The translations under genes and the position numbers were made by a program. 64,000 nucleotides of DNA. Source: Cohnella silvisoli (GTDB lineage: Bacteria > Bacillota > Bacilli > Paenibacillales > Paenibacillaceae). Shown piece after piece: positions 9,340 through 17,522 of the stretch. Each line of letters begins with the position of its first letter. Position 1 is the stretch's first letter. Under the pieces are notes generated by a model. The model did not search any database. It saw only the letters and a program-made list of their open reading frames with translations, and was not told the DNA's origin. The stretch is taken from positions 124,001-188,000 of the forward strand of contig NZ_JAIOAP010000013.1 of NCBI RefSeq assembly GCF_021190915.1, in the 5' to 3' direction.

Positions 9340-10161
9340 ATGGAGAGACCCTTTACGATACGCCACGAAGATCTTACGCTCGCCGCAACCATTCATTATC
9401 CGTCGAAGGAAGATAAAGACACGAATAAGAAAATGCCTCTAGTCGTCATCTGCCACGGATTCGTGGGCAGTCGGATCGGAGTGGACCGGTTGTTCCTGTT
9501 AGCGAGCAGAAAACTCGCCAGTCAAGGATTTTTTGTCCTTCGATTCGATTTTGCGGGGTGCGGGGAAAGCGACGGGATATACGGAGAGCACGGACTTGAT
9601 TCCATGATCGCACAAACGCGCTCCGTGCTGGATTATGGACTCAGTCTCGATTGCGTGGATCCATTGCGGGTTACTTTGTTAGGACATAGCCTTGGCGGTG
9701 CGGTCGCTTTATTAACGGGAACGAAGGATCGTCGGGTGAAATCGCTGGCGCTATGGTCGCCGGTTGCGCATCCGTTCAACGATATTCTGAGAATCGTAGG
9801 TCGCGGAGTATACGACGAAGCGGTGAAGAAAGGATTTGCGGACTATCACGGCTATCGATTGAAACCGGAATTTTTCGAGTCGTTGCAGCAGCATCAACCT
9901 TTTCAGGAAGCTCCGCAGTTCCAAGGGGATGTGTTTATCGCGCATGGGACCGCGGATGAAACGATTCTTGCGGATTATAGCTTTTTGTTAGAGAAGACAT
10001 TTTGGCTGAGGGGCGAGGGACGCTGCGATAAGAACATTCTTTTCCAAGCGGATCATACGTACACTCAAGGCGTACACAAGGCGGAGCTCTACCAGTCAAC
10101 GTCGGAGTGGCTGGCCAGTCACGAGAAGCGTCAGCGGGATTGGCAGCATTGGAGCATCTAA
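9340..10161 (+). CDS. Alpha/beta hydrolase (serine esterase/peptidase fold)
   Basis: 273 residues, cytoplasmic, no signal peptide. The fold is shown by the oxyanion-hole motif 'VVICHGFVGS', the nucleophile elbow 'GHSLGG' with Ser117, an acid at Asp206 ('HGTADE') and a His at 239 ('ADHTY'). These make a complete catalytic triad. A glycine-rich stretch 'FDFAGCGESDGIYGEHG' between strand 3 and the elbow is usual for the peptidase S9/BAAT-like esterase subgroup. Substrate is unknown. It is monocistronic, with its own promoter (9261) and terminator (10223). The start ATG is backed by GAGG about 12 nt upstream, which is rather far. Confidence 0.85.
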   Translation: MERPFTIRHEDLTLAATIHYPSKEDKDTNKKMPLVVICHGFVGSRIGVDRLFLLASRKLASQGFFVLRFDFAGCGESDGIYGEHGLDSMIAQTRSVLDYGLSLDCVDPLRVTLLGHSLGGAVALLTGTKDRRVKSLALWSPVAHPFNDILRIVGRGVYDEAVKKGFADYHGYRLKPEFFESLQQHQPFQEAPQFQGDVFIAHGTADETILADYSFLLEKTFWLRGEGRCDKNILFQADHTYTQGVHKAELYQSTSEWLASHEKRQRDWQHWSI

Positions 10162-10222
10162 TGATGTGTTTTTCCCCCCAATATTCTCTTGCCGGAGAAT
10201 CGCTTGGCGCCTTTGAAAATGT

Positions 10223-10262
10223 AACCGTCGGAGCGTAAAGCTCTAGCGGTTTTTTTGTTGTT
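10223..10262 (+). terminator. Rho-independent terminator after the hydrolase
   Basis: AACCG...GGAGC pairs with GCTCT...CGGTT around the loop GTAAA, with two wobble pairs and one mismatch, followed by a run of seven T and TTGTTG. Confidence 0.75.
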
Positions 10263-10266
10263 TGCA

Positions 10267-10275
10267 TGCTATAAT
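10267..10275 (+). promoter_or_regulatory. Extended -10 promoter of the REC-GGDEF operon
   Basis: TGCTATAAT at 10267-10275 is a perfect extended -10. No good -35 is present at the right distance. It is 52 bp upstream of the ATG at 10327, directly after the preceding terminator. Confidence 0.55.
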
Positions 10276-10326
10276 CTATGTGCGAATAATGTCGAAAGAT
10301 TTAGAAAAAGGGCGGGACTATCAAGG

Positions 10327-11358
10327 ATGAATATTCTAATTATTGATGACGACGAGGATACGAGTTTATTGTTGGAAACCATTCTGAAATACGAAGGTTA
10401 TGACGGGATCGTTACCGTGAATTCGGGGCAAGCGGCTTTGAATTTATTGGATATTGGTGGAAACAACAAGGACGCAGCCGAAGTGGACTTGATTCTTCTG
10501 GACGTCATTATGCCGGATATCAATGGCATCGATACGTGTTCCGCAATTAAGAGCAATGAGGAGTATCAAGACGTGCCTATTATTATGGTAACCGGAGATA
10601 CGGAAGACGACACTTTAAAAAAAGCTTTTGACGCAGGCGCTATAGATTTTATTACCAAACCGTTCAAAGAGGTTGAGTTATTAGCTAGGATTCGGTCCGC
10701 GCTTAGGCTGAAGGGTGAAATCGACCGAAGGAAAGAAAGGGAATCGGAGCTGCTCCATGTAACTTCTTTGTTGGGAGAGGCTGTATCGAATTTGCAGAAA
10801 ATCAGCTTGACGGACGGCATGACCGGGTTAACGAATCGGCGGGGATTTGACGAACAACTGATCAGCGAGTTTCAGCGGCTGAGCAGAAAAAATTATATGA
10901 ACGACAATGTCGAAGCTATTTCACTTATTCTATTGGATGTTGATCAATTCAAACAATTCAATGATATATATGGACACGTAGAAGGGGATCACTGCTTACA
11001 GCAAGTAGCCTGCATATTGATGCAAGAAACGAAGCGGCCTGGGGATACGGCGGCACGATATGGCGGGGAAGAATTCGTCGTTCTATTACCAGAGACGACC
11101 GGGGAGGATGCGATGATTGTTGCGGAACGAATGCGTGTTGCCATAGAAGGCTTACAGATACCGCATTCCCATTCCAAAGTCAGCTCGTTCGTAACCGTCA
11201 GCTTAGGAGTTTCTTGGCTGTATCCAATGGAAGAGACGAGTGCGGATTTTCTAGTTACTAGCGCCGATCAAGCTTTGTATAAAGCGAAAACAACCGGGCG
11301 CAATCGCGTGCATATGTACTCGGAACAAGAAAATTTATCAGAAGGATTGAGCCGATAA
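10327..11358 (+). CDS. Response regulator with GGDEF output (diguanylate cyclase)
   Basis: 343 residues: a receiver domain (1-125) followed by GGDEF (about 165-335). The receiver has the acidic pocket 'IDDDED', the phosphoacceptor Asp59 ('LLDVIMPD') and Lys in 'ITKPFK'. The cyclase has 'LTDGMTGLTNRRGFDE' and the active-site 'GGEEF' at 246-250; an RxxD inhibitory site ('RPGD') sits five residues before it, so product inhibition by c-di-GMP is expected. The start ATG at 10327 begins the receiver fold; the frame extends upstream but that part overlaps the promoter. It overlaps the next gene by 1 bp. The operon (regulator, BMP lipoprotein, hybrid kinase) suggests that the kinase controls this cyclase. 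Confidence 0.92.
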   Translation: MNILIIDDDEDTSLLLETILKYEGYDGIVTVNSGQAALNLLDIGGNNKDAAEVDLILLDVIMPDINGIDTCSAIKSNEEYQDVPIIMVTGDTEDDTLKKAFDAGAIDFITKPFKEVELLARIRSALRLKGEIDRRKERESELLHVTSLLGEAVSNLQKISLTDGMTGLTNRRGFDEQLISEFQRLSRKNYMNDNVEAISLILLDVDQFKQFNDIYGHVEGDHCLQQVACILMQETKRPGDTAARYGGEEFVVLLPETTGEDAMIVAERMRVAIEGLQIPHSHSKVSSFVTVSLGVSWLYPMEETSADFLVTSADQALYKAKTTGRNRVHMYSEQENLSEGLSR

Positions 11359-12533
11359 TGACCCCCAATAAGATGCTGACTTTACTCCTGCCCTGTTTTC
11401 TTCTGTTTTCATTATTGATAGGCTGCAGCAACGCGAATAGTCCCGTGTCACACACCGCCACAGCGACAGATTCCGGCGAGAATCCACCCGCTTCGGATGT
11501 TCCAGGAACGAACGGAACGGCCGTGGGTTTTCTATTCGTAGGAGCAACGGATGACTTTGGCTATAATCAGGCTATCTATCAATCTACAGTTGCGGCTGAA
11601 AAGGCTTTTCCGGATTTACATATTATACGCAAGGAAAACGTACCGGAAAATAGCGACTCGGAAAAGGTTATGGAAGACATGATTAAGTCGGGAGCTAAAA
11701 TCATGTTTCCCTTATCCAACGGGTACTTGGAAACAGCTATGAAGGTTGCCGAGCGTCACCCGGATGTTGTTTTCTTTATTCCGGGCGGAGATAAAACCCT
11801 TCCTAATCTGGGTGATTACACGTTTTCTTTCTGGAAAGAAATGTATATGATGGGCGTTGTCGCGGGCAAACAATCGAAGAGCGGCAAAACCGGATTCGTC
11901 GTTGCCTTCCCTGCCAATCGAATTTTACTGCAAGTCAACGCATTTACCGTAGGCCTTCGTTCCGTACAGCCGAATGCGACGACAAAAGTGATTTTCACCA
12001 ACAATTGGTGCGACCCTATGAAGCAAGCGGATGCGGCAAATGAGCTGATGGATGAAGGTATCGATGTCATTACTCAGGTTCAGAATTGCACGAAAACGAT
12101 TCATCAGATAGCGGAAAAACGCGGAGTGAATACGATCGGGTACCATGTGGATGGATCCTCGATTGCTCCTAACAGTTGGCTGTCCGGACTTGTTTTCGAC
12201 CGTTCCAAATTGTTCATCGATATGATCGAAACGACGAAGGAAGGCCGATTCAAAGGAAGCCGATATGATGGAAGCTTAATCGTAAAGAACGATGTAGACA
12301 AATTCATGCAGCTTGCTTCATTCGGCAACAACGTTTCGGAAGATGTGAGACGATTGATTAAGACTCAACTGAAAGATATTCAATCCGGAGCGCTTAGTCC
12401 GTTACGCGGACCTGTTAAAGATCAATCCGGTACGATTCGCATAGCGGAAGGTACTTCTCCAACGGAAGAGGTATTAAGTAAAACGAACTATTTCGTCGAT
12501 GGGGTCATAGGTGAAATACCGAAAAAACAATAG
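11358..12533 (+). CDS. BMP-family substrate-binding lipoprotein
   Basis: 391 residues with a lipoprotein signal: hydrophobic 'LLLPCFLLFSLLIGC' with lipid-modified Cys23. The mature protein matches the basic membrane protein (BMP/Med) family: 'GFLFVGATDDFGYNQA', 'MIKSGAKIMFPLSNGY', 'GDYTFSFWKEMYMMGVVAGKQS', 'IDVITQVQNC' and 'IGYHVDGSSIAPNSWLSG'. Known members bind purine nucleosides for ABC import or sense them. There is no permease or ATPase gene here; its neighbours are a cyclase and a sensor kinase, so a role as extracellular ligand receptor for the kinase is more likely than transport (inference). The ATG overlaps the TAA of the previous gene. Confidence 0.88.
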   Translation: MTPNKMLTLLLPCFLLFSLLIGCSNANSPVSHTATATDSGENPPASDVPGTNGTAVGFLFVGATDDFGYNQAIYQSTVAAEKAFPDLHIIRKENVPENSDSEKVMEDMIKSGAKIMFPLSNGYLETAMKVAERHPDVVFFIPGGDKTLPNLGDYTFSFWKEMYMMGVVAGKQSKSGKTGFVVAFPANRILLQVNAFTVGLRSVQPNATTKVIFTNNWCDPMKQADAANELMDEGIDVITQVQNCTKTIHQIAEKRGVNTIGYHVDGSSIAPNSWLSGLVFDRSKLFIDMIETTKEGRFKGSRYDGSLIVKNDVDKFMQLASFGNNVSEDVRRLIKTQLKDIQSGALSPLRGPVKDQSGTIRIAEGTSPTEEVLSKTNYFVDGVIGEIPKKQ

Positions 12534-12565
12534 AATTCACGGATATTCTTTCGAGGAGAAAAAGG

Positions 12566-15550
12566 ATGAAACAAAATCAGGTACGCTATTTAGTCGGCGC
12601 CTTTGTTGTCGTGATTTTATTGCTTTTGGCTAATTTAATCTATAACTATAAACATATCACCACCTTTAATGCGAATGTCGGGCATATCGTTTCCAAGGAC
12701 ATTCCGGCATTAAGCTTAACCGAGAAATTGCTTTTTAACCTCTCGGAACAACGTTCGTTAGTACGCAGTTATTTGTTATCCGGAAATGAACTGGACAAAG
12801 AGAAGTATGAAGCGTCTACCCGGGTTATGGATCAACTTTTTAAGGAATTGGCCGGAACTCCGCATGATGAACAACCGGAAGATATCGCGGAATTGGTCAA
12901 AGAGAACGAAAATCTAAAGGTTATGATAGACGAACAAATATTCAAAGTCTACGATGTGGGGAACCCGGAAATCGCCCAAGAAATTTTCCGGGAAAATGTA
13001 CGGCCGGTTTCCGACATTTTGTTCGATAAACTAACGGCCCTTAGAGATACGAGTGAAAGCAGTATTAGCTCAGAGGGTAATGAAGTCGTTGATTCGAGCA
13101 AAACGTTGTTGTTGACGATTTCGATCGTTTCTTTGGTCATTATTCTTATTGTCATTACGATCGCATTCATTACCTCACGGTTTATCTCGTTGGCGTTCCG
13201 AATGCAAGTGAAAAACACGAAAGAACTGGAGGAGAAAAATAGCGAGCTGTTTCAAACGAAAGAACAGTTAAGAAATATTTTCGAAAGTTTGGAAGTTGCC
13301 GCTTTTTCCTTTGATTTGCGAACGAAAACATTGCTGCAGCTTTCTCCTGCCATGGAAAAAATATCCGGAATTCCGATGCGGCAATTTTTCGAAAACAACA
13401 GAGCGTGGGAGGAAATGGTGCATCCGGAGGATATGCCCGTCTATCTGAAGTATCGTTCGGGTTACCTCAATGGGCTAAAAACAGATCAGGAATACCGAAT
13501 CATTCGTCGTGACGGCGATGTGCGCTGGATTCACGGCTTTAGTACTCCTATATTTGACAACAACGGGACGCAAATTCAATTCAACGGGATCATGAATGAT
13601 ATAACCGAACGCAAGCTGGCAGAAGAAAATCAGAAAAAATACGAAGCCGACCTTACGGTAGCCCGGGATGCTGCGCTGCATGCCTCTGCGGTCAAAAGTC
13701 AATTTTTAGCCGCAATGAGCCATGAGATACGCTCCCCGTTAAATGCGATCATAGGTATGGCAGAAATTTTATCGAATACGCAGATTACGACTCAGCAGCA
13801 TAATTACTTGCAGTCATTGCTGCGCGCATCGGACTCTCTATTGCAATTAATCAATGAGCTGCTCGATCTTTCCAAAATCGAAGAAGGCCGTTTGCAATTG
13901 GAGCACAGCCGGTTTGATTTATTGGAATTGGTCGAAAAAACGATGGAAACGATGGCCATCAGCGCGCATAAAAAAGGATTGGAATTAACTTGCGACATCT
14001 CTGCGGACGTACCGGCCAAAGTAATCGGCGATCCGGACCGTTTAAGGCAAATCTTAATTAATTTAGTCGGCAATGCCATTAAATTTACTGCAAAAGGCGA
14101 GATTGGAGTCGTCGTAAAGTACGAAAGTACCGGAGAGCATGCGGGTCAAACCATCTTCTCGGTTTCCGATACCGGCATAGGGATACCCGAAGAAAAGTTC
14201 GAAGCTATTTTCGATCGTTTCACGCAAGTAGATGCGTCGACTACGCGTAAATACGGGGGTACGGGGCTGGGGCTCACCATTTCCCGTGATCTGGCAAGAT
14301 TGATGAGCGGAGAAATTACGGTGCGGAGCGCAGTCGGTATCGGCAGTGAATTTCTATTGACCGTATCGCTTGAAAAGAATGATGAAGTAGAAGCTGTCCC
14401 CGCTTCATTCGATTTTCTGCAAGGGCTCAAAATTCTGGTCGTCGACGATAATTCAACGAATCTATACATTCTTTCCAATCTTCTAACTAGTCGGGGAGCG
14501 GTGGTTGTAGAAGCCAATCACGGCTATATGGCTTTGGAAAAAATAAAACAGGCGAATTCCATGCAGGATCCGTACCGATTTATTCTATTGGATTACCATA
14601 TGCCCGATATGGACGGCCTGCACGTCGCCAAAAAAATCAAAGAGCAATTTCAAGACGTTAGAACAACGATTCTAATGTTATCTTCCGATAATGTGACAAC
14701 GGTTGTTAAAGAAACGGAAAAGTTGGGAATTGATAAATTTCTGGTTAAGCCGGTTAAACAAATGGAACTGCTTACGATGATGAAGGAAACTATTGAATTG
14801 AAACAGCGTCATAGTCAACCGGATGCGAGGAGAATCGTTCAAGTTCCTCAATCGTTGATACCTCTGCGCATATTGTTGGTTGAAGATAATGAAGACAACC
14901 AGCTTATCGTAGAAACAATGCTAAGCCATACGCCGTATCAATTGGATATCGTTAACGATGGAGAACAGGCGTATCAGAAGGTTATGGCAAAGGAATACGA
15001 TCTTGTATTGATGGATATGCAAATGCCAGTCATGGATGGATATACGGCAACGCGTGAAATTAGAAAATGGGAGGCTGAGACGGGGAAGGCGCCAGTCGCG
15101 ATTTTTGCTTTGACCGCGCATGCGTTAAAAGAAGAGAAACAAAAGTGTTTGGATGCCGGATGCAACGAACATCTAACGAAGCCCATTTCTCAAAATACGC
15201 TCATACAGGCGATCCATGAATTTAGTCTGAGTATCTCTAACTCGGCAGCCTTAGATAAAATACCGGTAATCGTGAAAGCCAATTATGAGCATTTAATTCC
15301 TTCCTATATCGAAAAGCGTCATAACGATATTATTAGGATCAAGCAATGGATTGAAGAAGGCGACTATGAAAACTTGCGCATTCTAGGGCATAGCTTAAAG
15401 GGCTCGGGAGCCGGCTATGGTCTGAATCGGATCAGCGAAATCGGCGCTATTATCGAACAAGCTTCGAAAGAACGATATGCAGAGTTAATTCTGCGGAGTT
15501 TACAAGATTTAGAGGAGTATCTTGCGCGTATAGATGTGACGTATCAATAG
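12566..15550 (+). CDS. Hybrid sensor kinase: PAS-HisKA-HATPase-REC-REC-HPt
   Basis: 994 residues, start after GAGGAG. Two membrane spans (about 8-27 and 179-205) enclose a ~150-residue helical extracytoplasmic domain of the kind seen in four-helix-bundle sensors. Inside follow PAS (about 240-355, 'EDMPVYLKYRSGY...QEYRIIRRDGDVRW'), HisKA with His386 ('AMSHEIRSPLNAI'), HATPase ('NLVGNAIKFTAKGEI', 'GGTGLGLTIS'), REC1 with Asp676 ('LLDYHMPDMDG'), REC2 with Asp817 ('LMDMQMPVMDGY') and HPt with His942 ('LGHSLKGSGAGYG'). The complete chain permits a His-Asp-His-Asp relay ending on the REC-GGDEF protein of the same operon. The BMP lipoprotein encoded just upstream is the obvious candidate input partner. 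Confidence 0.93.
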   Translation: MKQNQVRYLVGAFVVVILLLLANLIYNYKHITTFNANVGHIVSKDIPALSLTEKLLFNLSEQRSLVRSYLLSGNELDKEKYEASTRVMDQLFKELAGTPHDEQPEDIAELVKENENLKVMIDEQIFKVYDVGNPEIAQEIFRENVRPVSDILFDKLTALRDTSESSISSEGNEVVDSSKTLLLTISIVSLVIILIVITIAFITSRFISLAFRMQVKNTKELEEKNSELFQTKEQLRNIFESLEVAAFSFDLRTKTLLQLSPAMEKISGIPMRQFFENNRAWEEMVHPEDMPVYLKYRSGYLNGLKTDQEYRIIRRDGDVRWIHGFSTPIFDNNGTQIQFNGIMNDITERKLAEENQKKYEADLTVARDAALHASAVKSQFLAAMSHEIRSPLNAIIGMAEILSNTQITTQQHNYLQSLLRASDSLLQLINELLDLSKIEEGRLQLEHSRFDLLELVEKTMETMAISAHKKGLELTCDISADVPAKVIGDPDRLRQILINLVGNAIKFTAKGEIGVVVKYESTGEHAGQTIFSVSDTGIGIPEEKFEAIFDRFTQVDASTTRKYGGTGLGLTISRDLARLMSGEITVRSAVGIGSEFLLTVSLEKNDEVEAVPASFDFLQGLKILVVDDNSTNLYILSNLLTSRGAVVVEANHGYMALEKIKQANSMQDPYRFILLDYHMPDMDGLHVAKKIKEQFQDVRTTILMLSSDNVTTVVKETEKLGIDKFLVKPVKQMELLTMMKETIELKQRHSQPDARRIVQVPQSLIPLRILLVEDNEDNQLIVETMLSHTPYQLDIVNDGEQAYQKVMAKEYDLVLMDMQMPVMDGYTATREIRKWEAETGKAPVAIFALTAHALKEEKQKCLDAGCNEHLTKPISQNTLIQAIHEFSLSISNSAALDKIPVIVKANYEHLIPSYIEKRHNDIIRIKQWIEEGDYENLRILGHSLKGSGAGYGLNRISEIGAIIEQASKERYAELILRSLQDLEEYLARIDVTYQ

Positions 15551-15578
15551 AGTGTTGCATATACCGCATCGCATGAAG

Positions 15579-15603
15579 AGCCAGCCGAGAGGTTGGCTTT
15601 TAC
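15579..15603 (+). terminator. Terminator after the hybrid kinase
   Basis: AGCCAGCC (15579-15586), loop GAGA, GGTTGGCT (15591-15598, one wobble), then TTTA. Short U-tract. Confidence 0.6.
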
Positions 15604-15640
15604 TGTATCAGAAATCATTCAGAATTCGAGTTTCGATGCC

Positions 15641-15915
15641 GTTTTGGCCTTGGCGAAGCCGCAACGCTACGGTTCAAGGTGGTGAGGGCAGTTTTTTGGC
15701 CTTGGCGAAGCCGCAACGCTGCGGTTCAAGGTGGTGAGGGCAGTTTTTTGGCCTTGGCGAAGCCGCAACGCTGCGGTTCAAGGTGGTGAGGGCAGTTTTT
15801 TGGCCTTGGCGAAGCCGCAACGCTGCGGTTCAAGGTGGTGAAGGCAGTTTTTTGGCCTTGGCGAAGCCGCAACGCTGCGATTCCTGGTGGTGAAGGCAGT
15901 TTTTTGGCCTTTGCA
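15641..15915. repeat. 52-bp minisatellite, five copies plus a partial sixth
   Basis: The unit begins GGCCTTGGCGAAGCCGCAAC and recurs at 15646, 15698, 15750, 15802 and 15854, with a truncated copy at 15906; the period is exactly 52. Each unit can fold (CCTTG...CAAGG enclosing CCGCA...TGCGG) and ends in a run of six T (four T before the first copy). Copies differ at only a few positions, so the array is recent or kept homogeneous. It lies downstream of the kinase operon and holds no gene. Confidence 0.92.
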
Positions 15916-16056
15916 CCATATCGCAGTAGAGGAAGGGGATATATTCTTTTTGCCCATCTGTTAGCAATGCAGACGTTATCATAGTCCTAAAATTGCAGCA
16001 GGAAGCCTGGGTTATAAATCTGCCACAAACTAGAGGACTCCAAACTACCCAACACT

Positions 16057-16310
16057 CCCTGCTTATAATCGGAGATACCGACTATAGCGAGCACAAACCC
16101 CAACAATCCCTGCTTATAGTCGGATAAACCGACTATAGCGAACACAAACCCCAACAATCCCTGCTTATAGTCGGATAAACCGACTATAGCGAACACAAAC
16201 CCCAACAATCCCTGCTTATAGTCGGATAAACCGACTATAGCGAACACAAACCCCAACACTCCCTGCTTATAATCGGAAATACCGACTATAGCAATTACAA
16301 CCCCAACCCC
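16057..16310. repeat. 51-bp minisatellite with TATAGTCGG/CCGACTATA stem, five copies
   Basis: Units start with CCCTGCTTATAGTCGG at 16057, 16108, 16159, 16210 and 16261, a period of exactly 51. Each holds the inverted repeat TATAGTCGG-ATAAA-CCGACTATA. The outer copies carry a few substitutions, the inner three are identical. It shares no sequence with the 52-bp array that ends 140 bp upstream. Because 51 is a multiple of three, a repetitive minus-strand frame stays open across it, but there is no sign that it is a gene. Confidence 0.92.
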
Positions 16311-16540
16311 CCAAATAAACTCGACTATTCTTTTTACTCACAAGCAACTTATGTCCATCTAAAAACAGCGAAGCAGGTTATTTTATGTTATATAATATAA
16401 CGCAATAACATCTTTTATAAGCTGTTTGCACAAAAAAACTAAATATTCAGTGTCTCATGCATAATTTAATGTAATATATGTTTACATAGGAGCTGAACTT
16501 AATTAAAGTAAGCCTATAGAAAACTAAATTCATGTTCACA
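16311..16540 (+). other. AT-rich upstream region of the riboswitch operon
   Basis: Strongly AT-rich, without ORF. It contains the near-perfect palindrome GTTATATAATATAAC at 16387-16401 inside a wider TGTTAT...ATAACA. The promoter for the riboswitch must lie here, but several -10-like strings occur and I cannot pick one. Confidence 0.4.
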
Positions 16541-16676
16541 ATGCTGCCTAGGGTTCCACGGTTCGTAAAGAGTCGGTTCGGTCCAAGAGGGAGCACGCGG
16601 CTTAAGCCGTGCACACGGAGGGATAAAAGCCCGGGAGGATATCTTGCGATGATATCTCCCCGGCTTTTGCTTTTTA
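16541..16676 (+). promoter_or_regulatory. ykkC-class riboswitch, guanidine-I type by context
   Basis: The leader carries the conserved pieces of the ykkC RNA in the right order: CTAGGGTTCC (16548-16557), GGTCCAAGAGGGA (16580-16592), a variable GC-rich hairpin (GCACGCGGCTTAAGCCGTGC), then ACACGGAGGGATAAAAGCCC (16613-16632). The last piece overlaps the 5' arm of a terminator (16625-16676), so ligand binding and termination exclude each other: an 'on' switch. Subtype 1 binds guanidine; related subtypes bind ppGpp or PRPP. The NitT/TauT-type transporter downstream is the typical guanidine-I neighbourhood, so guanidine is the likely ligand (inference). Confidence 0.88.
16625..16676 (+). terminator. 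Regulated terminator of the ykkC riboswitch
   Basis: AAAAGCCCGGGAGGATATC (16625-16643) pairs with GATATCTCCCCGGCTTTT (16651-16668) around TTGCGAT, then GCTTTTT. Its 5' arm is part of the aptamer. Confidence 0.85.
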
Positions 16677-16709
16677 CGTTCGCAAAACGAGCACGGGGAG
16701 GATGTCAGC

Positions 16710-17495
16710 ATGAGCGAAAGCGACAACAATATATCGATAATGGCGGATTGGGTGCAGTTAAATCATGTGAATAAAGTTTACTCGAATGGAACGGTCGCCT
16801 TACAGGACGTGAGCCTGCACATTAAAGAAAATGAGTTTATCAGTTTCGTCGGCCCATCCGGTTGCGGCAAATCCACAGTGTTTAAGCTCATCGCCGGATT
16901 GACCGAGGCAACGGATGGCGACATTCGAATCATGGGGATGTCGCCTGCCCATGCCCGCAAGCAAAGCGAGATGGCTTTCGTGTTCCAAGACCACACGCTG
17001 CTCCCCTGGTGCTCGGTGGAGGACAACGTCATGCTGCCGCTGTCCCTTCGGGGAATGCCCAAGAAACAACGGTTAGAAGAGGCGGCTAGAGTATTGGAAC
17101 TCGTTGGGCTGAAAGATTACAAGAAAGCACTGCCGAGAATGCTGTCGGGCGGCATGAAGATGCGCGTATCTATCGCCAGAGCGCTTGCTTCAAGACCTAA
17201 ACTGCTTCTTATGGACGAACCGTTCGGCGCATTGGACGAAATCACTAGACAAACGCTGCAGCAGGAACTGCTCGATATATGGCAAAGGGAAAAAGGGATG
17301 ACGGTGCTGTTCGTTACCCACAACGTGTTCGAAGCTGTTTTCTTATCCACGAGGGTAATGGTCATGACGCCAAGGCCGGGTAAGATCGCCGAAGAAATCA
17401 GCATTCCTTTTGCATTCCCGCGCGACGATTCGTACCATGCAACCCCGGAATTCAGCGAATACGTCCGCGAAGTGTCGGCCGCTCTGAAGCATTGA
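16710..17495 (+). CDS. NitT/TauT-type ABC transporter ATPase
   Basis: 261 residues, cytoplasmic. Walker A 'GPSGCGKST' at 48-56, Q-loop 'FVFQDHTLLPW', signature 'LSGGMKMR' near 145, Walker B 'LLLMDEPFGALDE' near 165 and switch His in 'VTHNVFEA'. The Q-loop/D-loop wording and length are those of the SsuB/TauB/NrtD group. It is the first gene behind the ykkC riboswitch, followed by its permease (27 bp gap) and binding lipoprotein. The ATG at 16710 has GGGGAGG upstream. The substrate should be a small nitrogen compound, guanidine or a guanidine derivative, judged from the riboswitch and not from the ATPase itself. Confidence 0.92.
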   Translation: MSESDNNISIMADWVQLNHVNKVYSNGTVALQDVSLHIKENEFISFVGPSGCGKSTVFKLIAGLTEATDGDIRIMGMSPAHARKQSEMAFVFQDHTLLPWCSVEDNVMLPLSLRGMPKKQRLEEAARVLELVGLKDYKKALPRMLSGGMKMRVSIARALASRPKLLLMDEPFGALDEITRQTLQQELLDIWQREKGMTVLFVTHNVFEAVFLSTRVMVMTPRPGKIAEEISIPFAFPRDDSYHATPEFSEYVREVSAALKH

Positions 17496-17522
17496 TTTCA
17501 CATCAGGAAGGAGGAATCGAGA

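Noticed and set aside
15987-16259. 90-codon minus-strand ORF with repeated 'GFVFAIVGLSDYKQG'
   Set aside because: It exists only because the 51-bp repeat keeps the frame open; GTG start with no properly spaced ribosome site, and the ORF is a copy of the repeat.
15641-16310. CRISPR-like arrays
   Set aside because: Units are contiguous with no unique spacers, and there are no cas genes nearby; these are minisatellites.
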